DNA of 64,000 bases from Dicyema japonicum. Its lineage: Eukaryota; Dicyemida; Rhombozoa; Dicyemidae. Below the pieces are notes generated by a model, which worked only from the letters and a program-made list of their open reading frames with translations, was not told where the DNA came from and searched no databases. The translations under genes were made by a program, and so were the position numbers. Below, one piece after another: positions 1 to 10,089 of the stretch. The first letter of the stretch is position 1. Each line of letters begins with the position of its first letter. The stretch lies in assembly GCA_011109175.1 (NCBI GenBank), contig RDEW01000016.1:245349-309348 (forward strand). The letters run 5' to 3'.

Positions 1-169
1 TATTTTAATCAACTTGAATATCTTTTTTGTTCATTTAAGGCAGGGGTTCCCAAACTTATTCAGGTCATCGCCTTCTTTAACAAACTTTTAAAAAATATCG
101 CCCACCGGGAAAACCTATATGGTAACGAGTTGGAAATAAAAAATTTAATAATTAATTTGAATAGTCATT

Positions 170-720
170 ACATTTGGTACGTGTGTTTTAAGTATGCCAT
201 AAAACAGCGATAGCGACCAATCATTGAAGGTGTCCCATCAGTTGCACATGCACTATATTTGTTAATGGTATATCTTTAAGACAGAGAAATTCATGGACTT
301 TGTCGAACATTGATTTCCCCTTTGTATCAGTTTCAAGCTTTCGAGCAAAAAGTAATTACTGCATAATTTGACCATCCTTGACAAAACGTACATATACAAG
401 CAATAATGAGTCATTTCAGGAAGTATTGACTCATCTAATTGTAGACTGAATTCCGTATTTTTCAGTTTTAAACAAAGATCGTGTTTTCCACATCAAAAGC
501 CATATCAAGAATACGTCTCTGAGTCGTATTGTTGCCAAGCGAAATCGACATAATAATACTCTTGGAAGGTGGTGCATTACTGTTTTCAGTACTTCATGAA
601 TTGATGGTATTATCCTTTCTTCCCCAATTGTGTGTGCATTCCGATTGGCGATAAGTAAAGCGATGTTATATTGATACAACAAGCCATCATCACTACGTTT
701 ATTATTACTGAGAATATTCT
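170..720 (-). pseudogene. Decayed hAT (ZBED5/SCAND3-like) transposase fragment
   Basis: Minus-strand translation gives the family signature YNIALLIA....HTIGEE..IPS..EVLKTV at 682-560, then LGNNTTQRRI in another frame. Further on come pieces matching KDGQIM, and ACATDG.PSMIGRYR near 240-190. All lie in the order expected for this transposase, but they are split over three frames with many stops. The N-terminal BED finger was not found. It is inactive. The family call rests on the shared motif order; I cannot name the exact element. Confidence 0.75.
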
Positions 721-1188
721 CTCCGGGTTCCGTTGATTTTTTTGTTTCCCCCGATACCTTTGGAAAACGTCAGCAGCTGGTTGGAATTATTTGGATGAAC
801 CTATATTTTAATAAAATATTAGAACCCTTCGTAAATGCTGAATTAATCTAGAGAGCTTCATAGCCTCGTTAGAAAATGACTTTGAGCACAATAAACATAA
901 ATGTCGTCTTTCATTATTAGGAGATGCTATGAAACCATATTTTAAATATTGAATAATATATTGACAGATTTTTTTTATTTAGTGTCTCTTGCTCCATCGT
1001 TGAATAATACAAATTCAGTAAGGTCCCGAATCCGCCAGATTTTGCCGATCCCCGAAATTGGCGGATTCAAAAATTTTGCGAATTCGAAAGACTTATTGAT
1101 TTTTTCATCTATGAATAATGTAAATCAACAAAATTATTTATAAGCAAAAAATAAGTAAGATTTGATTTGTTTCTTTTTATAGTTCGGA

Positions 1189-2430
1189 TCATTGAAGATC
1201 CAAACTTTCAATAAACTCAAAATTTTCGACATTAAAGAATTTTTCTTGATTATAAAATTCTTTTAATTTATTTAAGCCTAGAAAAGCCTCGCTAATAATT
1301 ACACCTTTTTGACTGTCTTCAAGGGGTTCTTCAGTATCAATTTCTTGTTCTATTTTCTCTAAATCATTCAAGTTTTTCAGTCATGAATATCAAATTCTAT
1401 TTTGGCTGAATGATGACATCGATCTGAAGGTCGTGGGTTCAAATCCGAAAGATGGAGTTTTCAGCGAAGGTCAATTCTTGTCAAACAGATTCCACCCGTG
1501 AGGCGACGAGTCTTTCTGGCACGACACAGTTGTTAAAAAGGATCTTCCTGCCTTTCTCCCTGACCAAACACTCTAATGAAGATTGCATTATGAAAACTAT
1601 TCCGCTAAAGAATGAAGTGATGTCCGCGACGGTAGGACATGGGACAATTTTGGAAAAGGGCGGACCTACTTCTCCACCTTTCTTCGGAAGCGGAAGCCTG
1701 TAATAAAGTATTGGAAGATGGATTTGGTCGGCACAAGCAGATGTTCTCCCTTTGGTTTCTTCCTTGGATTAGTTAGTTATGACTGTTTGTGCTGGGCTTA
1801 CAATGGTAAGCCTGGGGTCAATAATAATAAAATTCTATTTCCCATTTCAAAAGAAATTGATTAAAAATTCTGCTATCCATCCATGCTTTTTTGAATTAGA
1901 ATATGTGACATATTTTTTAATATCAAAATTTTTGAAACATCTAGGATTTTTAAACATCTCAATTAGTAAAAGTGTTCGTTTATCTGTACCGTCCACATTT
2001 GTACATAACATGACTGAAACTCTGTCTTTCAATACCTTATAACCTGATTTAAGCTTTTTACTAACACTTTTGGACGATATCATTTTGTAAAATAAACCAG
2101 GTCGTCGACATTATAAACATTTTGAGCTCCGTAAAGATTGATTTAATTTGTGATTAATTTAATAAAATCTGATACCACATTAGGGTCAAAATTTAAAGTT
2201 GCAGATTTTCCATGCATATTTCGTAACTTCAAACCATTCCTCTTTTTAAATTTAACAAGCCACCCTTTGCTTCCTATGAAATCAGTGACCTTTCGTTTCG
2301 ATGCAAATGTTTTGGCTTCCTCAGTAATAATTTCAACATCCATTGAATTAACCCAAGAAATCGTATCATAATCGATTTCACTAAACTTTAAATATTCTTT
2401 GCGAGAAATGTCAGATCGTAAGTTATTCAA
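1189..2430 (-). pseudogene. Tigger transposase, broken by a SINE insertion and stops
   Basis: The pieces run N- to C-terminus from high to low coordinates. At 2430-2143 is a CENP-B/Tc5-type helix-turn-helix region (GSKGWLVKFKKRNGLKLRN). Near 2120-2090 the first catalytic Asp lies in a NVDDLVY context. At 2083-1847 is the core stretch RVSVMLCTNVDGTDK and KNPRCFKN. At 1371-1189 is the acidic C-terminal tail. Frames change between the pieces, and SINE-2 separates the core from the C-terminus, removing the second catalytic region. It is non-functional. Confidence 0.8.
1390..1800 (+). repeat. SINE-2 copy 1 (tRNA-like head)
   Basis: About 400 bp whose first part carries a pol III B-box-like GGGTTCAAATCC at 1428-1439. 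The body (GTCAAACAGATTCCACCCGT and onward) recurs at 12460-12720, and both copies end in GACTGTTTGTGCTGGGCTTAC. It interrupts the Tigger transposase, so it arrived after that element. It could instead be a non-autonomous repeat of another kind; the tRNA-like head supports SINE. Confidence 0.55.
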
Positions 2431-3049
2431 AAATTTTAATCCTCTTTTACTTCTCAGATCATCAAGTGATCTACGAGAAATAGGTGCATTATATTTTTTG
2501 AAAAAAAATTTCTGAAATTTTTATAGAAGATAATTCGATTCAATAAACTTTAAAATGGCAATTTTTTGTTTGTTTTTTAATCGTTAACAGTTACAATAAA
2601 CAATGACAAAGTGTTAGTAAGTTAATTATTTATTTATCAAATTATTTAAAAAATTATTTAAAATTAAGAGACTTGGCGGATTCATTAAAAAAATCTGGCG
2701 GATCGAGAAATTTTGTTAGAAAAATGGCGGATTAGAGAATTTATTAGTTATAATCGGCGGATCCGAGAGACTTTACTGTACACAGCAAATCACGCTAGTG
2801 TCAATTTAAAATTTCAGGTTCACCATACTGAAATTCTATTATATTAATTAGATGTATAATGTAAAATTTACAAATAATTTATTATCGCCCACTTGAAATT
2901 AAAATCGCCCCCGATAAACGATTTACTCATAAACACCCCCTTTGAATTTCTTATCGCCCACTTCGAGGAAACTTGTCTAAAAAAAGTATGTAAAAACCTT
3001 TGGATAATCGATATTTGAGTTATTTGTAATTAACACATAGTTTATACTG

Positions 3050-3277
3050 GTGCGGCTGGAAGTATTACAGCCTCTTTCCAAAGGAAATCGGGGGAAAATT
3101 GGCCCACCCGCAAGAAAGACGTGCCGGGAAGCGGTCTGGCTGAGGCAAAGAATTGGTATCGCTGTTATTCGCGGACACGCTTACTCCGTGATGTCAGGAG
3201 CCCCTCTCCCTTATAGTTAATAAATAATATTTTTTGTTAATAAATTTTTGTTCTTTAAAAAAAAAAAAAAAAAAAAA
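3050..3277 (+). mobile_element. Family R non-LTR element, 3' end with poly(A)
   Basis: This encodes the C-terminal motif LRQRIGIAVIRG and a short tail, then TAATAAATAATA and a run of 21 A at 3257-3277. The same C-terminus and tail recur at 28953-29160 (minus), 32780-33060, 42880-43126 and 52790-53070. A genuine poly(A) tail supports target-primed reverse transcription. It is strongly 5'-truncated. Confidence 0.65.
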
Positions 3278-3319
3278 GTTTAATACTTTCTTTTATATTT
3301 TAAATTTTTTAAAATATTT

Positions 3320-3415
3320 TTGTTTTCAAGTGATAAATTTGTCTTATCAAACCGGATAATATCAACGCCCCGGGTTCTTATGGCATACGACAATGATTAA
3401 TATACCGACTGTCCT
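3320..3415 (+). repeat. Family R internal segment
   Basis: The segment TTTTCAAGTGATAAATTTGTC through CATACGACAAT recurs at 31220-31310 (plus) and 29160-29065 (minus). In the minus copy it lies directly upstream of the family R C-terminus, which places it in the same element. Confidence 0.55.
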
Positions 3416-4984
3416 TATTATTAACTCAAAATTTTGATCTCTTAACTTGAAGACCTTTCCCTTATGGTCTCTAACCCGCATGTTATATCATAAGAATTAT
3501 TTTTACCACTATTCAGGACCCATCAATAAAAATTTCCTTATTTCTAAAAAAGATTGCGGACAAGTAAGTACAAAAACACATTAGTACAAGACATGTGGCC
3601 AAATAGATACACAGAAACCAACATAAATTAATTGTTTCCTTGCGCCACGTTCAGTATCCACTACACTCCTTTCTTCCAAGCTCTATCTGAGACAGATCAC
3701 ACCCGAGATATAAGTGTGCGATATATGCAATCAAGGCCATAGTGACGACCGGTAGTTGGGAGGGTCTGTTCACGTGGTTGTGATAATCATTTAGAAAGAA
3801 ATAAACGAGAAAACGTGAAGACAGAGTATAAAAGTGGATGAAATTTTATTCCGATGTTTTTTCTAACAATGTGAAATGAAGGTAAAGGATTTAGTTAAGT
3901 TTTTTTCGCGTGCGTTCATTCCATTTCTTCATATGGAAGTGATCATACAAAAAGCGTGTTATTACGATTCTTAAAAGTCAAGGGGAAGCAGGGATTGATA
4001 TTGCCTTACATATATGGCTCGACGGGACCTTATATGAAGATGAAGATAATGCATTAATGTAGATCAGAGAAGTAACAGAAAAAGGATGGTAAATTTTTTG
4101 AAGAGATCCAATTATTTATTCGAACATCGCAGTGCGAAAATGAATCATGAGAGATCTGAGGTCACAGGAGGGGAGTCAATGCTGTGGCAAGACTTGTGTT
4201 ACAAAAAGCCCAAAAATACGTTCTTTACTTTCCTTTGGTAATAAAGTCGTTAATGGTTAATGGCTAAGTGACGAGAGAGAAGAAAAAGCATACAGTGCGT
4301 AATTTATTTACCTTCGGTCCCATCTGATGAAGGGAACCGGTGGCGAACAGGAATTCACAACCAAGATCGGACGCTCTAGAGATCCATTAAATGTATTTGA
4401 TGCGACGCGGAACTCGACGGCGGACTCGAACAAGAAAAAAGGTAGTCCTTCTTCGGTCGAATAGAAAGCAGAAAAAGGAAAACGATAAAGGCAATTGTCT
4501 GATTATGTTCAAATACGAATAAATCCGTATGGTGACCACAACGGAGGTGCACCAAGGAGACACGAACTTCCTGCGGTGTAGAAACTGCCCTTCTATCAAC
4601 GTTAGGTGGAAGTCGTCCAAAAGCAAGGATCCTACATGACTAGGTACTGGTAGTCCAATTACAAAGAAATTGGTTGATCCTGACTCGTTCAAGCATTTAG
4701 AACTTGTCTCCATGAAACAACATTGTCCATGAAGAAGAATAGTGAATCCTTTTGATACCGGCCAGGCATTGGGCATCTCTTCAGTAAAGTGGATCTAATG
4801 ACGCCATCAGAAGAAAGGAAAATAATTTATGACCAACTAGCCACATAGCACCACGTGGCATGTTAAATATAAACTATTAAAACCCCTTGTCAACAAACGG
4901 AAAGAAATATGGTTATACACCTGAATACAAAATTATTTTAAAGTCAACGCTTGAGACAAAAAACCAGTTTTGTTAACATACTGA
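3416..4984. other. No recognisable gene
   Basis: AT-rich sequence with scattered open frames. The longest (4776-4387, minus) translates to a low-quality Arg-rich tail and shows no family I recognise. Two CACGTG sites occur (3771, 4852). No tRNA or transposon end was identified. Confidence 0.4.
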
Positions 4985-5190
4985 CGTTACATCAAATATT
5001 TATTTTGCTTGACGAGTGACGTCTTTATCAGTGAACATTTCATTGCGAAACCGGGTCGCCTACTAAAGGACTTACTTTACATAAAGAAAAAAGAAGTGAA
5101 GAGCATTCCTCGGTTCTCACTTATGCTTACTTCTTATCTAAGATAAAGTGTTTCCTGTCTGCGATGAGCTATAATTAATATGGCTCTTAG
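4985..5190 (+). repeat. SINE-1 body, head missing
   Basis: It starts TTGACGAGTGACGTC and runs through GAACATTTCATTGCGAAACC to AGAAGTGAAGAGCATTCCT. This is the same body, in the same order, as the copies at 13150-13361 (minus), 13868-14045 and 59458-59745. The tRNA-like head is absent. Confidence 0.6.
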
Positions 5191-5429
5191 TAAAGTGCAA
5201 TATTAACACGGGAAACGTCGAGAAAGCAGGTAATAATAACCGAACTAGTAGTCATTGAAATAGGCTTTCTCCAATTAATTAAAAACATTAATCAAAATTT
5301 TTACCATTTGTGATCGTTGGAGAGTAATGTTCTGTCCATTAATCTATCGTTCCGTGATTTTAGAAGCCCTTTTTACTGACTTTGATCATAAAAAAACATT
5401 TGTCTAGGAAATGAACGGATGCATAAGAA

Positions 5430-5600
5430 AAGTATGGCTTAATGTATTGCTTGTATATAGTTTTCAAAATTTGGTGATTTCAGATCTTCCATTCCCCAGA
5501 GAGACATCTCAACACGTTATTTTTTTCACATCTTGTTACTACATTTTCAACATGGGGATAAAATGACACGTGCATTACCCTAAGGATCTAAAAAAGTCTG
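5430..5600 (-). mobile_element. Family A non-LTR reverse-transcriptase fragment
   Basis: The minus-strand translation contains PHVENVVTRCEKNNVL, matching the thumb region of the copies at 16821-17636 and 41905-42180. It is short and interrupted by stops. Confidence 0.5.
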
Positions 5601-5989
5601 TTAATTTCCCCCCAGTTGCGGATTTTTTCATTTGCATTCCTAATATTTTTTCGAAATTATAATAATCTTTCAAAGCTTCAGGAAACAAATTGAAAATGTT
5701 CTTTTCAAGTGTATTCATCGCTGTTATTGTTCCAAATGAGAATAGGTACATTTTACTCCGTCGTATATATTCTCGTAATCATTTTCTACTTCATTCTCAG
5801 TAATTACATCTTAATTATGTTATTTAAACTTTTCCAATTCATTATTCACCAATGAGAGAGTTTAAAAACGACATTCATCAATTTTCTTCCAACAATTAGT
5901 GATCGATTCAGAGTGTATTTTTGCCATGTCTTCCCAACAATAATGATTATTTGTCTGAGATTTACTTGCTTTAAATTCAACATTGTAAA

Positions 5990-7240
5990 GTTATCATCCT
6001 CAAAAGATAGGGTAAAATCATCAAATTATTTAAATAATTGGATTGAACGATTTAATAACTCCCATATCTAAGGGTTGAATTAATGATGTTGCATTTTTTG
6101 GCAGAAAAAATAGCTCAATGTTAGAAAAATGATTATTCTTGTGACAACTTGCATTTTCAAGCAAAAGGACAATTTTTCGGTTGTGTTGAATCATTTCTTC
6201 GTTGACAATGTTCAACCAAGTAATAAATATATCAGATGTTATCCAACAATTTTTAGAAACCAATATAGAGAACTCCGTTCTCTTCAGGGTTAAAATTTTT
6301 CATACAACGTGGGGATTTATATTTTCTATTAATAATGGCTTCAATTTTTCGCCACAAGCACTGACCGACAAAAGCATAGTGACTTTTTCTTTACTCCTTT
6401 TAATTCCAAAACAATCTTCATTTGAAGTCACAAATGATTTTGTTGTTGTTTTTTGATTTTTAATGTACAATCCCGTTTCATCGCAGTTGAAAATATTTTC
6501 AATGCCATAGTTATTGACACAGTCATCGTGCTTATCAAAAAAATTCCAAGGCAAAAAATATCACACGAATTTTTTTCACCACTTATTGTCTTAAATGACA
6601 AATTGTGTCTTCTTAAATTTTTCAAGCCAACCAATCGAACCTCTGAATGAGGTATAGTTCAAATTCCTAGCTACTTTTATAGCAATGTTTTTAAGAATAG
6701 GTCCTGAAACGGGAATAAATTCTTTCCTTGCTTTAAAAAAGCATTCATAAACAATTTTATCGAATTTCTGTGACAGACTGTCTCTTCTCTGTGAAATTTG
6801 ACTAAGACAATTTGATTGTACGGACCCATTATTTATAAAGTTCATATAATTTTGTTTAATTCTAGATACTGCTCCTAAACAATAGAATTATCAGATAACC
6901 TTTACTAATTCTATACTTTTTGACAATATCTCGTTCGCTCATGAAACAATTTTCGTTGATTTCTTGGGCAATTTTAAGCTTTAACTGCCAGAGTAAACTT
7001 CCTCCCCATGACAACAAAAACGCAAATCTAGCACGCGAAGTTTAAGAAAATTTTATATAATTAAATTTAATATTAATTGCAAGACTATATAAATTAAAAA
7101 AAAAATTAAGTGCCCCACTAAGAGGTTCAGGTAATTTCCAAATTTGGAAATTACTGTATAAAAATGATCTAATTTTCAAACTGCCCCAAAACATAGGTGT
7201 GCCCCAATGAGGAGGTCCGCCCCAAATGGAGGTTGCACTG
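5990..7240 (-). mobile_element. Tigger/pogo DNA transposon, copy 2
   Basis: Minus-strand frames give a Tc5-type DNA-binding region (SFRGSIGWLEKFKKT, 6845-6591), the first catalytic motif FNCDETGLYIK, then K.KVTMLL (6554-6300). They end with LLLENASCHKN and LPKNATSLIQPLDMGVI (6263-6030). The usual second Asp (LDNAPCH-like) reads Glu here. The right end is CAGTGCAACC (inverse strand) followed by TA at 7241. Two frameshifts separate the blocks. The left boundary is not clear. Confidence 0.75.
7131..7154. repeat. Perfect 24-bp palindrome
   Basis: GTAATTTCCAAA followed by its exact reverse complement. On its right it continues into ACTGTA, and on its left it is preceded by CAG, so each arm resembles a pogo terminus. 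It lies within the right arm of Tigger copy 2. Confidence 0.8.
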
Positions 7241-7242
7241 TA

Positions 7243-7407
7243 ATAGGCTTTGTCAAAAATATTATAGAATATCAATCCATAGTGAACATTCTAAATGGTG
7301 ATTTTGCACAGACATTTTCAAGACAAACAAAATACAAATTAATGAAAAAATCCGAGAATTTTTTTGTCATTGATGGTCGACTATACCTAAAAGACGGAAT
7401 TTTGTAA
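7243..7407 (+). mobile_element. Fragment of a Ginger-type integrase
   Basis: The translation contains GFVKNIIEYQSI and KYKLMKKSENFFVIDGRLYL. It matches the N-terminal part of the integrase at 38304-38520 (GFVKDCVEYQTL, KYRLVKKIENFSIINDRLYL). In this copy the position of the first micro-intron is continuous coding (ENFFVIDGRLYLK). The rest of the element is missing. Confidence 0.7.
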
Positions 7408-7431
7408 ACCTGATAGACACTAAATCCCTAT

Positions 7432-7446
7432 GCGGCCTTCGGCCGC
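7432..7446. repeat. GC-rich perfect hairpin
   Basis: GCGGCC-TTC-GGCCGC, a 6-bp GC stem with a 3-nt loop in otherwise AT-rich DNA, 25 bp after the Ginger fragment. The function is unknown. Confidence 0.5.
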
Positions 7447-7979
7447 TGTTCTTCAGATAGACACAACGTTATCAAACAAAGTATGCTTTTTCTATTGGAA
7501 ATGAGGTATTTAATGAATAAATTTAGATACGAGTTTTTAAAGGATTATGGACAAATCCATCGCTAAGTTAAGCAGATTTGAATTTCCATATGAAGAGCTA
7601 AGTAAAATACTCAAATTTTGTCAAAACAACCAAATAGAGGTTTATTTAATTTTTATCACAGATTAAGGCAGGATCAGGAGAATTGAAAATAGTCAACATG
7701 AATCGAGTCAAAATATAGGCTTTAAAAAAATTCTTGATTTTTGATTAGAAACCAATTAATGTTGATTTAATGACAGGTGACATGTCGATTGACAGGTAAA
7801 TGTAACCATCACTGGATGGGTAGCCCGTGCGGGACGCGACATTTTATAATAAAAAGTTGTTTTTTTTAAATTAATACAATTGAATTGACGCCTGCTTTGT
7901 ACACAAAACAAGCATGTTCTCTGATTTTTTTACAGGCAATTAAAATAAATTATTTTTAATAAAAGAGAATTTGATAAAT

Positions 7980-9740
7980 TCTTCACCTCCACAGTCTGCA
8001 ACCGGTCTTGAGACGTGATGCCAACCTCTATGGTAAGGACTTGGCCAGACTTCTAATCGTGTACCACAATGTCCGGTTTATTGTGCTTGACTAGCACCGA
8101 GGTACGGATAACACTGTCTACCTTAATTTGGTCCTTGGTGTTTTCTACTACAGATTGCACCTTATGAGTCCGCAACTTTCTGGTGTGGCGAATACCATAC
8201 TTATTGCATAGAAGATGAAGACTCCTTACTACCTCGTTATGCCTCCACACATAGTCGTGGCAGAGCATGAATCCACATCTAGTGGCTAAATGATCAACCG
8301 ACATGCTCCTTGAATTACAGTGGGACATGTATTGTTGATCGACCCAAAAAATATTGCGGTCTTGCATATACGTGTACAGCGCCTCCGATCGAGGTGAGTT
8401 GTCACCGTATTTTAGCCATATTGTCGACGACTTAAGGTCGACATGTGGGTTGTCCAATGCTCTGAGGACCTTATGAAGGCTTTTTAAGTTAAGTCTTTTC
8501 CATCAAATTATTATATTGTAATTCGATCAACGCCTTCACATTTACTAGCCCACCATCATCAACACTATACTTAGCAGACAAAAAAGGTCTCTCCTTATTG
8601 GCTGCCAGCACATGGACATGGTTTCTTTCTGAGTACTCCACGGATCATAACATCCATTTCATCATACTCTTTGGGCTCAAACTCCACAACACCTATGTAG
8701 TAGTTTAGCAACGAGACAGCATACTCATTTAATGCTAGGAACAAATTCCTTGCATTTAGAGACGTCTTACACAATAACGCTGCTCTTTTAGGATGCCTTC
8801 AGTAATTTGTCGCTTTTTCGCAAGCATTATAAGGGACTTGGAGATTCGGTAACACCCAGATACTTATATCCTTCGTGTTCCTCTAGGAATCTTACTAATT
8901 TGCTACATACTTGCGTGTTATGCGCAGACTTTGAATAATTCAAATCTAGTCCTTATACTCTCAAAGAATTCTGGCACATACCCCCATGGAGTAGAGTTCC
9001 TCAGCTGTTCGAGCATACATCTTCTGGTCATCGATAAAAAGAAGGTGATTAGTACTGAAACAAACCCCCTCACAATGAACTGGTATTTGCTCAAACCGGT
9101 CATTGAGGCGGCGACTCAATGGCTCCAAACAGAGAACAAAGAGCAGCGGAGACATGCTATCCCCCTGAATGATCCCCCTCTTGAGTTTTACCTCGCCTAT
9201 CCGGTGCCTATTATAGTTCAGATGAATACTCCACCTATTCATCACAGCCACTACAAAGCTGATGAACCACACAGGCATACACAGACTGTGTAGGCACTCG
9301 ACAAGGTAAGAATAATCAACTGAATCGTAAGCCTTCTTACATCACCCACATAACAAAAGTGAGTTTCCGTGAGACACAAAAGGCATTTGTTGATCAAAGC
9401 TTCTCTTTTGCCCTCTGACAATTTCGCACAGTAGCCAAATGATTCTCGGATAAAATCCCATTTGCTTCTACAAAACTCCTGACCTCATTAGCCACCAATT
9501 TGGTCATCAGGTTATCGGTCAATAATCTGCCGCAGACTGGGGGTTATTCAGCTTTGGGATCAAATAAGTTATCCTGTGCATGCCTAATCAGGAATCGTTT
9601 CTAGGTTAGTGATGCTTTTCTGTAATACACGACACATAGACTCGTGCAATGAAGTGCATCTTTTGATAAAGAAATTATAAACTTTATCGACCCCGGTCGT
9701 TTTCTAATCAGAGAGATGTCTCACTACCGCCTCAAATTTC
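7980..9740 (-). mobile_element. R2-like non-LTR retrotransposon, truncated and decayed
   Basis: Read on the minus strand, RT motifs occur in order: KKAYDSVDY (first catalytic Asp, near 9330), IQGDSMSPLLFVLCLEP (9160-9100) and LLFIDDQKMYA (the YxDD-equivalent box, near 9035). A C-terminal region follows at 8457-8053 with DHLATRCG, RRHNEVVRSLHL-like and HNKPDIVV.D. The KPD...D pattern is typical of the restriction-like endonuclease of R2/CRE-type elements. Stops and frame changes show it is dead. The 3' end near 7980 is not sharply defined. Confidence 0.75.
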
Positions 9741-10089
9741 TTGCGGAAATCGAAAATTCCGCAAGATTCTTCCAAAAAAGGAGCGGCGCTTTACGGGACA
9801 TTCCACGCATTTCCTCTGCGTGGTTTAGCCTCCCACATACTACCCCATATGGAAAGCATTTTCGAAGTCAAATGTGTCGTAGTTGAACACTCACATTCGA
9901 AACCATGTGGAAGTGGCATTCGGGCAAATGGGGTTTAATTTTCAGAGTACGAGTTTCTCCATTATACGAGATAATGTGCACGTCAATGAAATTGGACGAT
10001 AAGAAAAAGGTAAGGTTTTCGGTTTTTCTGGTTTTAGGAATGGTATTATAAGTGAGTTCTTCTATTTGCATGGGATGACGTTCTTGTTA

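Larger units (their letters stand above)
1016..2778 (-). mobile_element. Tigger/pogo DNA transposon, copy 1 (nested in the hAT element)
   Basis: Both ends are inverted copies: CAGTAAGGTCCCGAATCCGCC-like on the left, and its imperfect inverse ending in TTTACTG at 2778, followed by TA. CAGT ends and a TA target are typical of pogo/Tigger. The left-hand TA appears mutated to TT. Internal GGCGGAT units repeat several times next to the right end (2660-2765). The minus strand carries a broken transposase, and a SINE-like repeat sits at about 1390-1800. Confidence 0.8.
41..3001 (-). mobile_element. hAT-family (ZBED5/SCAND3-like) transposon remnant
   Basis: The left end begins CAGGGGTTCCCAAACT, a typical terminal inverted repeat of this hAT group. 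The right end near 3001 shows only a weak inverse match (AAGTATGTAAAAACCTTTG). The motif TCGCCCAC/TCGCCCCC recurs just inside both ends (near 99, 2885, 2905, 2955), as subterminal repeats do. Transposase remains are on the minus strand at about 170-720. A Tigger element occupies 1016-2778 inside it. No clean 8-bp target duplication was found, so the right boundary is uncertain. Confidence 0.65.

Noticed and set aside
3257-3277. Poly(A) run as a gene's polyadenylation trace (processed host pseudogene)
   Set aside because: The sequence before it matches other family R ends, so it is the tail of a retrotransposon.
4387-4776. 129-codon minus-strand frame with an Arg-rich tail
   Set aside because: No family resemblance, no supporting splice pattern, and low-complexity composition. 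Treated as chance.
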